Source: Panaeolus papilionaceus | Taxonomy: Eukaryota; Basidiomycota; Agaricomycetes; Agaricales | Length of the DNA: 64,000 nt | NCBI GenBank assembly: GCA_015501605.1 | Contig: JADNRZ010000003.1 | Location: 310,001-374,000 of the forward strand | Reading direction: 5' to 3' | Shown: positions 33,180 to 45,723 of the stretch, piece by piece | Layout of the letters: every line of letters begins with the position of its first letter | Numbering within the stretch: the first letter of the stretch is position 1 | Program-made: the position numbers and the translations under genes | The notes under the pieces: model-generated | What the model saw: the letters and a program-made list of their open reading frames with translations, nothing else | Database searches by the model: none | What the model was told of the DNA's origin: nothing

Positions 33180-34567
33180 ATGCCTGGAGTCTACTTCCAG
33201 CCAGGAACGTTCTTTATACCTCCCGTGGCCACCGCAGTAGGTACGTTTGGTCCTAACCCAGTTGACATGCCCGCTCGTTCCTGTTGACATCTCTGTATCA
33301 TCTTCTTCACATAGCCTTGGAGTCGACATTTGAGGCAGTAGCTATCATTACTACCGTCTTGCGATTGTGGTACAGAATCTATGTTCAGCGTTTTGGGTGG
33401 GACGATGCTTGGGCGTTGGCAGCAACACTTTTTAGCATTGTGCCTTATGTCCTATTTATGATCTCCACCCTCCATCCTGTCTGTGAGTAAATCACTTGGA
33501 CTGCGTGAAATTGATGTCGCGTTTTTTGACTGAGATATTTCACGTTCCTTAGTGCTCCTCACGACTAATTCCATGGCCACCTTCAGCAGGTTGGGTGCCC
33601 TGACATTCTACACTGCAGCGCTCTGGTGGGTCCTGGATGGATCACTTTGCTATCGTTCGCTGAGAGATTCTTCATCAGGTCCGCAAAGCTATCAGTTGCT
33701 GTTGCTCTTGTGAGGCTAGGCACGAGAACATTCGAGACTGTTTCGAAGATCACAACCTGTGTTCTTGGGCTATGCGGAATCGCGTTAATTCTCCAGAAGA
33801 TCTTTATCTGTGGCACAAACCTGAAGGAGGTACCAATTTGTGATGCGCCGCAGTATACTGGCATACTGGAACTTACTCGTCAGTTTTCCCTTGTGGCGTG
33901 CCCTGCATCTTGCTGAATTTTATAAAGTGGACCTCTTGGCGGATGTATGGCTGCTCGGTGCTCCATTCTACTTGCTCTACTTGCTCAAGCTTCCACATCA
34001 ATACCATCGCCTCATTTCTACGATTTTCGCATGTGGTTTCCTTGCAACGATAACCAGTATTGTGCATGGTTATTATGTTATCAAGAAGGAAAATATTCTG
34101 ATGGTCATTATGAGTCAGATCCAGGTGGGGTTCCCATCGACACAATACCTTTCACAATCTAACTTGGCCAACTAATGATGTCTTAGGTTGCCATCTCTAT
34201 CGTATCATGCAATCTGCTTATCCTGATAACGTACATTTACCGGAGAATGCACCGAGATGATGAAACTATCGAACGGACTGATACTACCGACCCTTCAAGC
34301 AATGGAAGAGGAGTTCTTGCGACTCAAAACCCCCAACCTGTTCTATCAGTAGGCCCTCATTACAGCGGCGCGACTACGCACTATACGCTTACCGACATCG
34401 AGTCTGATATCGGTTCTTCTGGCTATGCAACGAGCGCTATACCTTCCGAAATGTCGAGATCACGAGGTGCATCGGAAACAACATCAAAAAATCCAGGACG
34501 GTCACCATCAACATCTTACATGTCTACGGGTGACGTTGAAGAGAAGGCCTCGAGCGCCTCTTCATAA
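33180..34567 (+). CDS. Fungal rhodopsin-like seven-helix protein, tandem copy 4
   Basis: Start MPGVYFQPGTFFIPPVATAV at 33180, ending exon 1 in phase 1 like copies 1 and 2. Next come ALESTFEAVAIITTVLRLWY, QRFGWDDAWALAATLFSIV, RLGALTFYTAALW, SAKLSVAVALVRLGTR, LGLCGIALILQKIFICG, PQYTGILELT, DVWLLGAPFYLLYL, LISTIFACGFLATITS and VAISIVSCNLLILITYIYRR. The motif here is GWDDAW rather than WWDDFW, and the copy is the most diverged of the four. The tail has TTHYTLTDIESDIG, aligning with the tail motif of the others, and ends EEKASSASS. The reading frame is intact. Confidence 0.83.
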
Positions 34568-34859
34568 AAAATGTCTGTTCATGCTTCAAATACTGTCGTT
34601 TTCTGACTCTTCGCTTTGGACAATTATTTATGTTTGCTCTGATTATTTATAAATGCTTTCCCAATGCTTTTGTTTGCCACAACCACACTCCTTCGAAGTA
34701 GTATCAGGCTCATGATGTAACATAACTGTACCATACATTTCCGTATTCGCTCGCAAATACCATGGACTAAGCAGTAAGGGAAAGCAAGGGTATGCACTGT
34801 AAGGAACCCGAAGAAAAATTATCAGTAATTTTGTTTAGAATGACAATGCCACATGAAAG

Positions 34860-35260
34860 AAAAGGGATCAGCTCTCGATGCGTTTCAACAGTTACCCCAA
34901 CCACCTCCACATTGTACACCGGGAGGCTTGTATGGCCAGGGCGTTCGGTCCGCCCATCGAACAGATTTCATCAAGTAAAATACAGGAAAAAGTTACTCAC
35001 CGTCAATGAACTAAAGAGGCGTCGTGTATCACATCCGTCTGGTCAAAGATGAGTTAGCATACGAGATCAAAAAAATTCTCGATTAAAGAAATGTCAGACA
35101 AGGCTGAAATCGATTAAAGTATTCCACAAAGTTTATTCGGAATGTGGTAAAGTATGGTATAATCTTGGATCATCACTGTAATAAAAAAACGGAATTGAAA
35201 CTCACCTTGGTTGTTGAACGTTGTTGAAGAAGAGGGCAGGCGGTGACAGAGGACAAGACC
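34860..35260 (-). ncRNA. Probable spliced non-coding snoRNA host transcript
   Basis: On the minus strand an acceptor (TTCTTTCTTCCAG) precedes a 45-base exon (35259-35215) that ends CAACAACCAAG, followed by donor GTGAGT. The intron holds snoRNA copy 2. A second short exon (about 35047-35010, ending ATTGACG) follows acceptor GACCAG and is followed by GTGAGT near 35009. The exons carry no meaningful frame. The pattern of short exons with snoRNA-bearing introns resembles GAS5/UHG-type host genes. The transcript would start close to FES1, on the opposite strand, so the two may share a promoter. A weaker second snoRNA candidate is in the next intron: TTGATGA at 34978-34984 and CTGA at 34868-34871 on the minus strand. 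Confidence 0.5.
35089..35182 (-). ncRNA. C/D-box snoRNA-like element, copy 2
   Basis: C box GTGATGA (35176-35170) and D box CTGA (35097-35094) are on the minus strand, with the same guide TTTCAGCCTTG (35109-35099) as copy 1. Over about 116 bases, starting at the host exon end, the two copies differ at only about eight positions by eye. The boxes, guide and internal CCACA/TGTGG stem are all kept. The predicted target is the CAAGGCUGAAA segment of 18S rRNA. Confidence 0.72.
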
Positions 35261-35443
35261 TGGAAGAAAGAATAAGGTTTAAAGTCCGACTTAGATTCAG
35301 GGTCACCTGATTTTGCTGATAACTTCGAGCACTTTCTTGTGAATTCATGAAGAGTCAAGTCTTTTATATAATAAATATGTTTCAAACGTTTACCCCGCCT
35401 CTTAACCTTTCCTTTCATCTTCTAAATACCTAAAACTACGACA

Positions 35444-36833
35444 ATGCAGTCTATTCTACGATGGTCCATTGAGAATTCGACGCCTTTGGACGGCAATCCA
35501 ACGGATCGACCTCAAATCGACGCTTCAAAACTTAATCCAGAAATAATTGACTTAATTCTGGGTAAACCAGATGCACAGCAAATTAAGGAGGACATGGAGG
35601 TGGCTGTTGACACTAACAAGTCAGAGGACGACAGAATTAACGCCCTGGATCACCTAGAAATGGTGGGCAGAGCAATCGTCTCAAAATTTGATCTACGACT
35701 TACAAATTTTGTATAGTTGATTGAGCATATCGATAATGCCAACGGTATGTTAAATGTGAATGTAATTGGTAACGACGTTCATATCTCGCCTAGATCTTGA
35801 AAAGCTCGGCCTTTGGGAACCACTGCAAGCTCTGTTGACGGCGGAATCATCAACACCAGAAATCAAGAAGCAGACTTTATGGGTGATTGGAACTGCACTC
35901 CAAAACAACTTCAAGGCACAGGATGTGGTATGTACAGTCGTCTGAATTCACGAGATTATTTTTAACCCCATCTTTTGCAGTATCTCTCCAAGAAGCCTCT
36001 GTCAACGCTGGTTTCCTTCCTACAACCTGGCCCAAACTCGTCACCAGAGCTTCGCGCAAAAGCAATCTATACAATCTCTGGTCTCCTTAAACACAATGGT
36101 CCAGCAGTAGAAGCTTTGGACGAGGATGGTGTCCACGGCTGGAAATTCCTCCGTGATGCCCTGCAAGGTAAATTGAAGCGGAATACATTGATTGAAGGAG
36201 GTGATATCTAATTTTGCAATTTGTAGACCCTTCAATCGCAGTTCGCCGAAAGACTACTTTCCTGCTCGGGGCTCTTTTGATACCCACTGGAAATGAAGAA
36301 CCTGAACCGGTCCCTCCTACACACCTTCTCACGGCAAACCCCAATCCTACGCCGTCGACACAAACCGGCATCGCGATTCATCCCTCAGACCCCATCCAGT
36401 CTGCCTCTGCACCAGTCATACACGATAACTCGCATGCCTCTGCACTGAAAGACCCCTCCCGTTCTATCACGGCTCGCCCTGCATTGGCTGCTTTCAAGAA
36501 GCACGGCATCATCGATGCTATAATCAGCTCCATAGTCAATCCCGTCCCGTACGGTGAGGATGGTGAGAATACGGAGGCAGATAGAGATTACGAAGAGAAG
36601 ACCCTGAGGTATTTTATTGATTCAGTATTTTTAAACAATATACTCATCTTCTTTTTAGGCTTCTTCATACTTATGCAGTGACATGCAAGGGGGAACTATC
36701 CAAGTCAGAGAAAGAAACCTTGAGGTCGTGGATCCAAGCCGAAAAGCAAAAGGCTGGTGGGGAGAAGCAACTCCTCGAGAGATGGGAATTCACCCGGGGG
36801 GAATATGCTTCGCTCATCGGAAAACTAATTTGA
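35444..36833 (+). CDS. FES1: Hsp70 nucleotide exchange factor Fes1
   Basis: The start [19 protein letters not shown] is the conserved Fes1 N-terminus that touches Hsp70. Helical armadillo-type repeats follow: [73 protein letters not shown] and [19 protein letters not shown] Pro/Thr/Ser-rich insert of about 60 residues, then [20 protein letters not shown] and a final helix ending ASLIGKLI, close the chain. Six exons are joined; the first donor (GTGGGC at 35663) is weak but restores the conserved frame. Fes1 releases ADP from cytosolic Hsp70 and helps direct misfolded proteins to degradation. Confidence 0.95.
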
Positions 36834-37285
36834 TCCTTTCCTTACAACTAGAATTTGTTTTGTGTTACTGTACTTAACACGTCATTTACCTCCTTCCCAG
36901 CATATTCTACTGTAGCTTAGCATCCCAATATTTCCATTTTACTCTATCCAAGTTCCAATCTCCACGAATCTATGGTCAGAGATGACTTTATTCTAACGAC
37001 TAGTAAAGGCAAATGGCCTGATGACAAGTGGAAATTTTGTGTACAATGTCCCAAGAGCAAGTGGGCGCAAACTATGCCTCTCTTCGAAAAAAAGGGGGGA
37101 AATACAGCAGAGAATGTAAAGAGTGATGGGATAAATTGAGAAATCAAAAAGGAGATAATGGAAGAAGCGGTACTAGCGAAAAGGTGTAATATGTGAGTAG
37201 GGAACCGAGGCCATGGTACATATGTATATATTCGTTGGTGTGGTCATGATGGGTATTTCGCAGTGAAGGAATCGGGAGATCGATT
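36834..37285. other. Convergent 3' flanks, no gene seen
   Basis: FES1 and the Munc13-like gene end towards each other here. Only untranslated flanks are expected. Confidence 0.6.
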
Positions 37286-40200
37286 TCATTGCGACAAAGG
37301 TGGTACAGGTGGTACAGGTGGCAGCTCATCCCGCTGCTGTGCACGCTGTTGCCTTTGCCTCTTGCGCTCTTCTGCCTCTTTTGCACGCTGTTCTTGTTCC
37401 GCTTGCATTGTTGACATAATCTGCATCTGCTGCGCAATGAACTCGGATGTCCTTGGGCTGTACAACGCACACAAAATAAGGTGTATTAGCAATGAAAGTC
37501 ATATTACTCACGATGTGTACTGAATAAACGTAAACACATACCGCATGCGGAGGATCCTCAGGATCGTCTGCTCGCCCGTCGACTCGGCTTCCTTTTCTTG
37601 CTTCTTCTCCTTCTTGCGTTCACGGATAGTCCCGAGATTACGCTGCTGATAGACACTCTTTGCCCTCTTCTTGATCGTCGGCGCAGAGCGTAGCGTTTGC
37701 TGCATCATCCGCACGCACTCTTCCATCAGTGCATCGGTGTGCCAGTCGTAGTACAGTCGGATAGACAGCACGTCACGGTATTTCTGGTTTTGCAGTGTTT
37801 CCAAAGGAACGGGACCCTCTCCGTTTGCGTAGAAGTAATCCTTCAGGAACTGATTGGTTAAAAAATGAGTAATCATTTAGTTCATCAGAAAAGCTTGGAT
37901 AATTACCTTCAGCCACCTAAACACAATATCGACCTCCTTATCACTCAGAGGCTTCATATCGCTTGGGATATGACTCAGAGGAGGGATCAAAAGACCCTCA
38001 ACGATAGTCAAAATCTCCTTCCAGACCCTCGTCATCACCATCTCCTTGGCACTATCACTGAGATATGTGTTGAGGGTTTGCAGATTGGCGTCAAAGTAGT
38101 CGAAGAGAGGAAGGATCGCCTGTTCGATCTCCACATCTGTGAGGTCTTCTGGGCGAAGACGGGGCTTCTCGCCGGATGGAAGAGGTATCTGAGGCTCTGA
38201 CGACGTGCCACCCAAGGCAGAGCGATACAGCGCCGTGACGTTGCCCAAAGCTTTGTTGTAATCCATACTAGGGTCTTTCGACTTGATCAGCTGCTTCACA
38301 ACACCTCGCGACAGGCATTGTTGGATGAAGGGTCCCATCTGCAAGTTGAGTTAGCATTCAGAGGGATCGAGCACAAGTCGGGGTTACCTTATCAATAAAT
38401 ATACGCAACATGTCACCCTCTGCTCTCTTAAGACTGCGGAATGCGCGGCCGAAGAAGAATTGGATATCGTCTTTTTCTCCCTCCATGCTCACCCGGACCA
38501 GAATTCGTCCCTGAGTATCAAGGTCCATCCACAATTCGTGAGCCAAAAGGTCGTTGAACCTTGATGGGTCTAGGCAAAGATATGCACGCCCGACGATATC
38601 GTGTTTTCCGACTAGCGCCCTGTCACGCACTGAGACCATAAGCCACAAAGGCTTCTCCACAGACAAGTCGAAGGTCTCGTCCCCTGTGCAAATTAACATG
38701 AGTTAAGCACAGTTTTTTGAAGGTCTAAGAAGCTTACAGCGAGGGGATAAAGTCTCGTAGATCGTCCTTGTCTTCGCGAGACGCATGCCTTGCTCGTCAC
38801 TTAACGTCACGAAGGTGTCCAGTTTGGAGCTGGGAGAGCTATCCAGAGCGACCAAGCCCTCTGCAAAGCAAATCTTCACAGAGAACAAGAACTTATCTCG
38901 TTGCTGTTTTTCCGGGATAGGAGGGGCCGACGCAGCGAGGATCTCTGCAATCTTGTCCGCCTGCATCTGGTCATATATCCTGTCCAAAGATCGGCGGGCA
39001 GCCTCGACGTTGTTGAGTTTGACACAAGACTGAGGTAGAAAGTTGAAGGGTTCAACGCGCTTTTCACCTGTGATTGTCAGCTGCTTGGCCTTTTCTATCC
39101 AGGCCGATGACTTCTGAGGCTGAATAAAGTCTGTAGGTCGAGGGTACATTTCGGCGAGAAAGAGCGCCTCAACGGAGCGACAGTACTGTTCGATGGCCTT
39201 GGATATTGTCTGAGAAGATAAAGGTCAGATAGGTCGATTTCATGTGTTCATGCTGGCTGATATAACGCACATGCGAGAGGCTCGTGAAGAATCGACCTTC
39301 CTGGTACCCATCCTCCCATTCCAACTCTTGCAGGAAAGATATTGGAACTTTCAGTGACTCGAATAGGTCAACAATAGATGAGCTGTGCCCTTCGGAACTT
39401 TCTGACTCGAACTGAGCAGTGTGGTTAGCGTCAACTCTTATTTTGCTGAGAAGGGTTAATTTACCTTGTCTTGAGCGATTGCCTATAAATTCAGCGTTAA
39501 AAAAATGCCACAGTGAAAGGGTCATTAAGACATACAGCATCCACCCATTGCTTCGTCTTGCTATCTGTGTTGACAAGCCACTGTCGAACATATGGCTCAA
39601 AGAAGACGGGAATATCAAAGCGGAACGTTCCCCTAATCTGATGTAAGTATACGACATAAATTTCAGGCAAATAAGTGAACATACTCAGGTACGAAGGCCT
39701 GATACATCTGCATAAGCATCTTAGAGCGCCGATATAGAGCAAAGATGTCTTGAATGGGAACATCTGGGGTAGGTCCATTCATCGAAGATTCGAACAGTCG
39801 TTTTTGGCAGCTTTGAAGCTCTGTCATGAGACGAGGAATTACCACCTCCACATACGACGATACCAGGTCTAGTTTCCTGCAAAATAATCGTTCAATACAA
39901 ACAAATATGCGGATTTAGAAGGACGAACCCAAGAATTGGCGCCGGGAAGCGCTTGTCCAGTAATTTGGCATTCTTCTCAATCTCGTCCGTCAACAGAAGG
40001 ATTGGCAGGGCCCTATTCACCCCAGGTACGCTGGACTTCTCTTGCCATACAGTGTCGTACCAGTGAGCAGAAACCTGTCTGATTCTGTCTTGTACATCCT
40101 GCATTCGAGCTTCTACATCGATGTCAAATCGGCCAAGCAAGCCCGAGTCACGGACGTGTTGAAGGATGGTGAGGTAGGGTTCGATATCGGCAGGTTTGAG

Positions 40201-42187
40201 GTTGGGTAGGGCGTCTATTGAGTGATATAGTGATGAGAGGAAGATATTGAAAAGGCCAGCATAGACATTTGAAACATAATCAACCTAATTTTGCGATAAA
40301 TCACTCTGTGTCCTAGTAAACACTGTTGAGCAGAATGGTACGCACATCTTCTATTGGCCATAGCTCAAGCTCCGTTTCCTGCAAAACCTTTGTCACATGT
40401 TGCAGCGCCTCTGGTATGCACTCCATAGGAACGTCGTTCCTTTCGTAGAAAGACTTCACCAGATCCAGGAAGCACACTGCACGATATGGATGCCCAATTC
40501 TCCACCTGAGCGCGCATTCGCTGATGAGTTCAATGTTGCCGGGTGATAGAATACCAAGGGAGACCTCGTCGTTATCATCTACCTCTGGTGAGAGCATTGC
40601 CTCCAAGTCAGAAACCAGACAGTACTCGACAAGACGCTTGTAGAACTTCTTTGGGTTCGGTGGGATGAAGGTAAAATTGTGACCGACTTGAATGTCGTCA
40701 TCCCCATCTGCGGCATCTGAACCATCCATTGCACTTAGTGCAGGATCGCCATTGAGTGCGAACAGGGATCTTCTGCTCCCTACTGAAGGGTGGCGAGATG
40801 CTGATGATTCCACGGAGTATAAAGAACCCGGTCGATAACCCGGAGAAGTTACAGAGGGAAGGATGTCTGCAGGGGTTGATTTGGCCAATTCGGGGTTGAG
40901 CTGTGCCATGACCAACATTAGCTGCTGCAGCGTCGTCGTTTCAACGGCTTTCCAATGCTGCCACGCAGCTTCTGTTTCAAAATCATCTCGATGTCCTGGG
41001 AATGGTGCACCCGCAGCAATATTTTTCAAGCACGTCTGTAGTAATATTAGCTATGGACAAGATCTGGCGCTATAAAGTTGCATACCTTGAGATCCGTCAT
41101 CGCGGCCTTGATACAGTAATCAGCACAGCTCGTATAAAGATTTGTTTAGGAATCACCTTTTCTGAAACCACTGTACCTCTAATCTGGTCAACTTCCGACT
41201 GCATGGGTGGATCTGGTATCTTGAAAAGATTTGCGACGACGCGCACCAGGGGCATGTCTGCGATATTGTTGCTGATAGCGGGAAGTGCTACAGAATCTCG
41301 GTCCCCTCTCGTCGAAGAGGAGTCGTAGCCGGAATCGCTGTAAGTGGGTTGATTGAGAGTGGGTGCAAGCTTCGCATTGTACGTGTCCAGACGCGAAATC
41401 AATTCAGGAGACACATGATTGAGGCCCCGTAGACACTCTCGTAGGAGCTTAATGAATTGTGCGATTTGGTTATTAAGCTCGAATTTCCACCCGTCACCAG
41501 ATAACGTAGGTTCTTTCTTCAAGACAGAGGTCGCGTGAGTGGCAAACATGAGAATGAGTTCTTCAATCTTCCTGTTCTCCTTCATCTGTCGCTTGAAACT
41601 GTCGACCATGAATTGGCCATAGAACTTGGCCATCGTCCGCCGCACGAGTTGATCAGAATACCTAGGATTCCAAAGATGTGTCGGAACATGAAGAGGAGTA
41701 TCTCGAGGCATAAGAACACGCACGCTGCGGATTTTCCCATTGCAATATCCTGTAGTTTCTGCTCCAGCACCTTCAACATCTTCTCTGGAAACTTGACGCT
41801 CTTGGACCCATCCTTGATATCCCGAAACATATCTCCGATTGAGAAATTGGATAGGGCTGAAAGCCTTGAAGAGTGTTCACGTTCTCTTGCATCTGCATCT
41901 TTCTTCTGGGTTTGTGTTTGCTCCACGACCTTTGGAAGGAGCAAGTAATTCAATAACCTAGCAGGAGACCGGGTTTCATTAGACCATTCCGACACTGTAA
42001 AGGGGGATCATCCATGCGGCACCACTTACGATACTCGCAAACAGTAACTAGATAAATTGTTAGGTCTACAACTCCAACGATTGAGATGAAAGGGGTTGAC
42101 ATACTCAAATAGATCCTCATCCGTGACTCTGTACTTTGCCAGCCTCTTATCCTGCGAAAAACTCTCATGATAGCTCCGCCGTGACAT
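37286..42187 (-). CDS. Munc13-like protein with C2 domain between MHD1 and MHD2
   Basis: A long minus-strand gene with about twenty short introns. The start MSRRSYHESFSQDKRLAKYR is at 42187. A helical N-terminal half follows (HVPTHLWNPRYSDQLVRRTM; FIPPNPKKFYKRLVEYCL), then the MHD1 region (ALYRRSKMLMQMYQAFVPE; FFEPYVRQWLVNTDSKTKQW), a C2 beta-sandwich (VKICFAEGLVALDSSPSSKL; LMVSVRDRALVGKHDIVGRA), and MHD2 (FIQQCLSRGVVKQLIKSKD; KEMVMTRVWKEILTIVEGL; FLKDYFYANGEGPVPLETL). The tail is a charged coil ending PPVPPVPPLSQ. The layout matches the fungal C2/MHD family that includes S. pombe Git1 and resembles the MUN core of Munc13. A role at membranes in vesicle priming or nutrient signalling follows from the family. 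Estimated length is about 1,350 residues. Confidence 0.9.
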
Positions 42188-42609
42188 CGGAATCAGACAA
42201 TTAAGGACACCTCCTTGATATTAAGCAATTGAACGCAAGGATTAAAAAGAAAGATGTACGACGACGACGACAAGGGAAAAGTGGTGCAGAAGGACTAGCG
42301 TGCCCGGCCAACGAGTCTGGTCACCTGCCACCAACAGTGTCAAACAAGGTAACTCCTTTCCTCATCTGAATCCAATTCACTCCAGCATTCTCTCACAAAC
42401 CACATTTATTTTACGTCCTTTGACCCGGGTTTTGTTATGAAATTTCACCGGTTTTGACGTCAACATTACAGTGGGAATTTAAAACTCTTTCAGAACTTCA
42501 AATCTATTCAACAAACCGACAGATAAGTAGCTAGTTATAAATTACTATGTATTGCTTCCATGTAGGTAGATATACTGCACTAAAGTACCACATCAAACTT
42601 GAAATATCC
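42188..42609. other. Short intergenic region
   Basis: 5' flank of the Munc13-like gene and 3' flank of LHS1, both on the minus strand. It has several pyrimidine tracts and no gene. Confidence 0.6.
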
Positions 42610-45590
42610 CTAAAGCTCATCGTGCTTTGGGACATCACCACCAGATGCTGGTTCAGGTTCTGGAGGAGCGTTTTGGCCTTCCTCCGCTGCTGGCTCTTTA
42701 TCCTTCTTCTGCGAATCGGCGTCATCGGTCTTTGCAGGCTCCTCTGCTGCAGCCGTCGGTGTAACCTTTGGCTTCTTAACAGCCTTGGGGACTTTCCTCT
42801 TCCATAATCTATGCAGTTGTCCTTCCAAAACTTTAGCGCGGGCCTTCATCTCGGTGGTCTGAATGACTGGGTCCTCGTTGGGCTTAACGTCCTTCTGCTT
42901 CTCAACCCATTCAACAAGCCAAGCCTCGTGCTCCTTCAGGGTCTTTTCTAGGCTGTCCAACTCGTCGCTGGTCCACTTAGACGGAAGATCAGCTGCAATT
43001 TCGGCAGTGAGGTTAGCACGAGCCTCAGTCAGGAAGAGACGAGTGCTCCAGTTCCATTTCTGGGAGTTGTTGAGAGCCTGAGGGAAGGCCTCGATCTCCT
43101 GGTAACGATGGATAATGGGTCGTTCCATAGTCCTGTTAACAATAGATGAGTCCAGTATCATGCATAAATCGATATTAACGTACTCAAGAGCAATCCTCTT
43201 GTCGAGGAATTGCGAGGTCTCCGCCAATTCACCCCGGTCATACAACCACTGGAAGCTCTCCTCCAACTTCTCGGTGATAGCCTTTCTCTCTTCATCCTTA
43301 GAACATTTCTTGAAGGGTGTTTCGTTGTCGTCCTCGTTCAAGAGATCGCGTAGACGGTAGAGATAGCCCTCGAATGTGTTCCTTGCCTCCTCACGGCGGT
43401 TCTTTGCAGCTTCCTCCTGGTCAGCAGCACGGAGCCTAAATAGCAAATGTCAGATGAAGGTTACTTCAGAAAAACAAAATGATCTACGAACTTGCTTCGC
43501 GATTTCTTCTTCTGCTCGACGGTCATAGGAGGGATGGTAGTCCACCTAGTCTCGATAGTAAGGGCAATCGTGTTCTCGACGGGTTCCTTCTTCTCCTTCT
43601 TCTCAGCAGCGGCTGATGGAGAGGGGGAAGCAGACGCAGAATCGGTAGAGGTTGAGTCACCATCTCTTGGAGGAACATTCTCTGCCGATTCAGTTTTAAT
43701 GTCGTCAGAGGAAGAGCCACCAGCACCGAAGAGTCCTTTAAGTTTACCTAAGAACTCGTGGTCAATTACCAATATAAAAAAAGGCTGGCGCTAATTACCT
43801 GTGAGGCTGTCATCTTTAATCTCTCCATATGCGACAGCGTCCGTGACAGAGACGAAGCCTGATTCCGAGAGCATGACGGTCGCTTTGACAACTGGATCGA
43901 CAGCTCCTCGTTCAGTGAGATTGGCAATGGCTTCGGTGACGTTTCCGAGGTCAACTTCCATCATGCGAGTTGGGAAACCACTGAAGGAGTAATTAGGCCA
44001 AATACACCAACAACCAAAAATAAATAACTTACGGAGCAATTTCGTGCTTGTAATCGAAATGAAGCGTGAAGTCCTCCTTGCGCTTGAAAGTCAAAACCTT
44101 CTTGGTACCAGTCTTGGAGCCAGCAGGGAAGACATTGCTGGTGATGCTCCTTGGACGGGTGTTGGGGGTTGCAGACGCGGCGAAGTAAGAGACCTGAATG
44201 TCATGGACGCCGATATCAGACACCTTGATGGATTTAGTCTTGAATTGTCGAGACAAGCTGGCACCGTAAAGAGCGGTGCCAAGAACTACGGACTCGTCCG
44301 CGTTAACATTGGGAGCGAGCTTGTCCTCGCCAACGGCGGCCTTGAGAGCGGTCTGCACCATAGGGGTTCGGGTAACACCGCCAGTGAGGATGATGGAAGT
44401 AATATTGTCCTGGAGAGCAGAAATTTAGCAATTGCTTCGTTATAGAGTAAAATATTTACCATGGTAAGACCAGCGTTCTTGAGGGCATCGAGGATAGGAA
44501 CAGCAAAGTGACTCTTCAAATCCTCACATGCCTCTTCAAACTCGGCTCGGGTGACTTTGACCTTGAAGTCCACGTCCCAGGCGACGCTCTCAACAGAAGC
44601 AATAGCCTCGGTGTTGGCACTCAAAATAGCTTTGACCCGCTGAGCTTCCTTCCAAAGCTTAGCCATGCCACGTTTGTCGGTGCGAACGTCCTTTCCAGCC
44701 TTCTTGTTGAAGGCCTTGATGAGGACCTCTCGAAGGCGTTTGTCCAATTCCGTTCCTCCAATGTTGCGTTCATACGCTACACCAGCAACAGCGATGTGAG
44801 TTGCCGTGCCGCCTGCCGATTTGGTATCAGGGACAGTGGTGAATGATGCGATGGTAGCGCGGATGCCTGATGAGCCCGCGTCGTAGACGATGTGATACTC
44901 TGGAGTGGGGAAAGTTCTTGTCATCGCGTAGTTGACAGCTGAGGCTGTTCCATCGTTAATGAGAGCCAAAGTCTTGAGTCCAGAAATTTCGATGGCGTCG
45001 GCGATAGCGTCGCGTTCGAATTGGGAGAAGTAAGGTGGGACGGCAACGACGACATTCGTGACCTTTTCTCCGGCGAGCTCCTCAGCGAGGTGTTTGACGT
45101 AGGCAAATTGCATGGCAAGGAGCTCTTCGACAAGCCATTCCTTCCCGTCCGGCTGAACTGCAGCAATGGTTTTGCGATCCGTTGGGACCAATTTGGCGCT
45201 GCAGATTTGTTTGAAGTAATCAACTATAGGCGACTCAAAAGGAGCGGCCTGTAGCAGTTTAAGATGGGAAAAGGTGTCCGTAGGGAATCTAGTCGCCTAA
45301 TCAAACTTCTTTCAGAATCTATATAAAGGCCACATTGAAAAAATGGCACTTACCAGGTTCGCTGCGTCTTGTCCGAACAGACGATCTCCCTTCTTCCAAG
45401 CAACTACTGAAGCAATCTTCCGCTTCGAGTCCTTGTTAAGCAGCACGTCGAAAGGAAGTCCTGGCTTCATCAACGAAGCCGTTATAAAATCACTGCCATA
45501 GTCGATAGCCAGTACTGAAGCAAGTACGCCGTCTGGAAGGCACGCCAAGGCCGATAGTGCGACGACACCACATAATTTTAATAGCCGCAT
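42610..45590 (-). CDS. LHS1: ER lumenal Hsp70-like chaperone, Lhs1/HYOU1 type
   Basis: A signal peptide (MRLLKLCGVVALSALACLP, cut near GVLA/S) is followed by the ATPase domain. It has phosphate-loop AIDYGSDFITASLMKPG, VVVAVPPYFSQFERDAI, LALINDGTASAVNYA, IGGTELDKRLREVL and ITSIILTGGVTRTPMVQ. Substrate-domain strands, an acidic/Ser insert (STSTDSASASPSPSAAAEKK) and a long helical lid (FEGYLYRLRDLLNEDDNET; KWTSDELDSLEKTLKEHEA) come next. The C-terminus is Lys/Glu/Pro-rich and ends KHDEL, the ER-retrieval signal. This is the large Hsp70 that acts as nucleotide exchange factor for Kar2/BiP in import and folding. Its role parallels that of the nearby cytosolic FES1. Stress-type elements lie upstream at 45701-45729. 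Confidence 0.96.
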
Positions 45591-45700
45591 GATTAAATGT
45601 TCTGTATAGAGTGGTTAGACAGGCATGAAGGAGATTGGGATTGAGTTGAGTGTTAAGAGAAATCCAAAACTATAAATCAAAACTTGAAGTCATCGTGGCA

Positions 45701-45710
45701 TGACACGTCA
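45701..45710 (-). promoter_or_regulatory. UPRE-like element upstream of LHS1
   Basis: On the minus strand this reads TGACGTGTCA, about 110 bases before the LHS1 ATG. It contains TGACGTG, the core bound by XBP1/Hac1-type bZIP factors of the unfolded protein response. Lhs1 is a standard target of that response, so the match fits, but short motifs occur by chance. Confidence 0.4.
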
Positions 45711-45723
45711 AAATCCAGGTAGT

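Noticed and set aside
37263..37523. Cys-rich plus-strand frame
   Set aside because: Antisense of the Gln/Arg/Glu-rich coil at the end of the Munc13-like protein.
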